7,928 nt of DNA, taken from NCBI GenBank assembly GCA_002430075.1, contig DJBN01000078.1, forward strand, positions 6,380 to 14,307. Reading direction: 5' to 3'. The position numbers and the translations under genes were made by a program. The notes beneath the pieces were generated by a model. It did no database searches. It was not told where the DNA came from and was given only the letters and a program-made list of their open reading frames with translations. Shown piece by piece: positions 6,359-7,928 of this stretch. Every line of letters begins with the position of its first letter. Within the stretch, counting starts at the first letter, position 1. Origin of the DNA: Actinobacteria bacterium UBA5975. Its GTDB lineage: Bacteria; Actinomycetota; Actinomycetes; Nanopelagicales; Nanopelagicaceae.

Positions 6359-7206
6359 TGCTCGAAAAAGAGATTATCGCTTGGTTTAAAGAAAATAAAC
6401 GAGATCTTCCATGGCGCAAGACTGATGCCTGGGGAGTTTTAGTCTCTGAATTTATGTTGCAACAAACGCCTGTAAATCGCGTACTTCCAATCTATATCGA
6501 ATGGATGAAGCGATGGCCGACTCCTGAAAAATTGGCAAAGGCGACACCAGCTGAGGTAATAACTGCCTGGGGTCGCCTTGGTTATCCCAAACGTGCGCTG
6601 CGATTACATCAATGCGCAAAAGTTATTTCTTCAGAATACAGAGGCGTTGTTCCGAGCGATGAGTCCGATCTCAGAAAATTACCTGGGATTGGTGAATACA
6701 CATCGGCAGCAATTATCGCTTTCGCCTTTAGCGGTCGCTCACTCGTTCTTGATATCAATATTCGTAGACTATTTGCGCGAGTATTCGATGGAATCGAAAC
6801 TCCAAGATTGTCAGCTACAAAAGAAGAGAAGTCCAGGTATGAGGCGCTGATACCGAAGAAGAATCCGCACCTATGGGCTGCTGCAACAATGGAACTTGGC
6901 GCGCTCGTCTGCACAGCTGCGACTCCAAAATGCGCAATCTGCCCTATCGCAGAAGATTGCACCTGGCGCAGCCTTGATTATCCAAAATCAGATGTAGTAA
7001 AGCGCGTGCAGAGTTGGCATGGGACAGATCGCCAGTGCCGTGGCACCGTTGTCCAGGCTCTGCGAGAAAATGCAGTGCTGACAAAAGACCAGATCCTGCT
7101 GCTCTGGGATGTACCTTCGCAGCTCGAAAAGGCGCTCTTAACTCTTCTCGAAGATGGACTTATCGAAGCCAGAGGAAAGAGTAAGTACTCGTTACCTCGA
7201 AATTAA
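6358..7206 (+). CDS. mutY: Adenine DNA glycosylase MutY without a NUDIX-like domain
   Basis: MutY removes adenine mispaired with 8-oxoguanine, preventing G:C to T:A mutations. The helix-hairpin-helix glycosylase core is complete. Catalytic Glu31 lies in SEFMLQQTP, the hairpin is LPGIGEYTSAA at 108-118, and Asp132 lies in LDINIRR. The [4Fe-4S] loop is C-x6-C-x2-C-x5-C at Cys185, Cys192, Cys195 and Cys201. The product has 282 residues against about 350 in E. coli. The missing part is the C-terminal NUDIX-like domain that recognises 8-oxoguanine. Residues about 210-282 instead look like a small winged helix (RGTVVQALRENA, then LEKALLTLLEDGLIEA and a short strand). Such short forms appear usual in Actinobacteria. 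Translation probably follows radA through the TAATG overlap. The stop codon interlocks with that of clpC on the other strand. Confidence 0.95.
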   Translation: MLEKEIIAWFKENKRDLPWRKTDAWGVLVSEFMLQQTPVNRVLPIYIEWMKRWPTPEKLAKATPAEVITAWGRLGYPKRALRLHQCAKVISSEYRGVVPSDESDLRKLPGIGEYTSAAIIAFAFSGRSLVLDINIRRLFARVFDGIETPRLSATKEEKSRYEALIPKKNPHLWAAATMELGALVCTAATPKCAICPIAEDCTWRSLDYPKSDVVKRVQSWHGTDRQCRGTVVQALRENAVLTKDQILLLWDVPSQLEKALLTLLEDGLIEARGKSKYSLPRN

Positions 7207-7928
7207 GCTGTCGGTGCTTCAGCTAAATTTTCAGGAGAGTCTGGGGTCGAAACCTTCGGAGTCCCAGCAAAAGTGAATTTAGCTTCTGCTTCTTCACCCT
7301 CAACATCGACGACGATGATTTCGCCAGCCTTAAGTTCGTTAAAGAGAATTCGCTCAGAGAGAGAATCTTCAATTTCACGTTGAATAACTCGACGAAGTGG
7401 TCGTGCTCCAAGAAGTGGGTCATAGCCACGAGCTGCAAGGAGATCCTTCGCAGCTTGGGTAAGCTCAATTCCCATATCTTTCGCCTTGAGACGTTCATCA
7501 AGAGATGCAATCATCAAATCTACGATATGAATAATTTGGTCTCTCGTGAGCTGGTGGAAGACGATGACATCATCGATACGGTTAAGGAATTCAGGGCGGA
7601 AGTGGTTCTTGAGTTCATCTTGAACCTTGCCCTTCATGCGATCGTAATTTGTTAGATCATCATCGGCATTAGAGAAACCAAGTCCTTGTGACTTAGAGAT
7701 ATCTCGAGTTCCAAGATTTGTGGTCATGATGATGACTGTGTTCTTAAAGTCGACAGTACGACCTTGTGAATCAGTAAGGCGACCATCTTCAAGAACTTGA
7801 AGAAGTGAGTTAAAGATATCTGGGTGTGCTTTTTCGATTTCATCGAAGAGAACAACAGAGAATGGACGTCGGCGAACTTTCTCAGTCAACTGTCCACCTT
7901 CGTCGTAACCGACATACCCTGGAGGTGC
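7203..7928 (-). CDS. clpC: ClpC-type AAA+ unfoldase, C-terminal part (5' end beyond the window)
   Basis: The window holds the last 241 codons of an ATPase that unfolds proteins and feeds them to ClpP. The frame is open to the right edge and begins inside the second ATPase domain (D2) with the pore-loop motif GYVGYDEGG. An in-frame TTG near 7889 is internal, not a start. In order come Walker B (VVLFDEIEKAH), sensor 1 (IIMTTN), the GLGF loop expected to dock on ClpP, the arginine-finger segment RPEFLNRID and sensor 2 (GARPLRR). The C-terminal small domain and a short acidic, Pro- and Ala-rich tail follow. The GLGF loop and strong likeness to mycobacterial ClpC1 favour ClpC over ClpB, which lacks the ClpP loop. 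The N-domain, D1 and promoter are off the right edge. It converges on mutY with a four-base overlap. Confidence 0.96.
   Translation of the reverse strand, partial: APPGYVGYDEGGQLTEKVRRRPFSVVLFDEIEKAHPDIFNSLLQVLEDGRLTDSQGRTVDFKNTVIIMTTNLGTRDISKSQGLGFSNADDDLTNYDRMKGKVQDELKNHFRPEFLNRIDDVIVFHQLTRDQIIHIVDLMIASLDERLKAKDMGIELTQAAKDLLAARGYDPLLGARPLRRVIQREIEDSLSERILFNELKAGEIIVVDVEGEEAEAKFTFAGTPKVSTPDSPENLAEAPTA

Noticed and set aside
6609..6962. A 117-codon open frame on the minus strand inside mutY
   Set aside because: It is antisense to the catalytic core and iron-sulfur region of mutY, where codon constraint explains the lack of stops.
7241..7267. Hairpin (CTGGG with CCCAG, plus an inner TCGAA/TTCGG stem) just downstream of mutY
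   Set aside because: There is no T-run after it on either strand and it lies in the clpC tail coding region, so terminator function is not supported.
7887..7889. TTG at 7889 as a start for clpC
   Set aside because: The frame continues upstream through the GYVGYDEGG pore-loop motif to the window edge, so this codon is an internal Leu.
1..7928. Possible defence island, mobile element or CRISPR locus
   Set aside because: No transposase, integrase, direct-repeat array, nuclease pair or toxin-antitoxin motif was seen; most genes are conserved housekeeping genes in compact order.

Overview
The window looks like part of a chromosome from a low-to-mid GC actinobacterium with compact, streamlined gene spacing. 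The ClpC tail, MutY, RadA and the cysteine-rich neighbour all read as actinobacterial versions of these families, while the DNA is far less GC-rich than in typical Streptomyces or mycobacteria. A freshwater Nanopelagicales (acI)-type lineage would fit, but that assignment is an inference from style, not proof. Genes touch or overlap by 1 to 4 bases, and the longest stretch outside genes is about 30 bases. I see no tRNA, rRNA, CRISPR array, insertion sequence or phage gene.

Left part (1-3294): two probable exported proteins face each other. The plus-strand gene enters from the left edge. It encodes a large zinc metallopeptidase with a HEMGH motif, then a fibronectin type III domain, then a repeat region that looks like a beta-propeller. 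The minus-strand gene (2104-3294) encodes a signal peptide followed by about six propeller-like repeats. Their stop codons are 19 bases apart, within an AT-rich inverted repeat.

Middle (3294-4990): proC (proline biosynthesis, minus strand) overlaps the propeller gene by one base. It diverges from a gene for a conserved cysteine-rich protein of unknown function. Only 30 bases separate the two start codons, and they hold two back-to-back TANNNT boxes around an 8-base palindrome. Both genes, and radA downstream, look as if they are transcribed as leaderless mRNAs.

Right part (4991-7928): radA and mutY form a one-base-overlapping DNA repair pair. They converge on the 3' end of clpC, the AAA+ unfoldase partner of ClpP, which runs off the right edge. 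The stop codons of mutY and clpC interlock on one TTAA. The order radA, mutY, converging clpC resembles the mycobacterial neighbourhood with the intervening genes, notably disA, absent.

Most of the window is housekeeping. The least explained parts are the metallopeptidase, with its probable leishmanolysin-like active-site geometry, the orphan propeller protein coupled to proC, and the cysteine-rich protein beside radA. I found no convincing sign of an undescribed multi-gene system such as a defence or mobile island.
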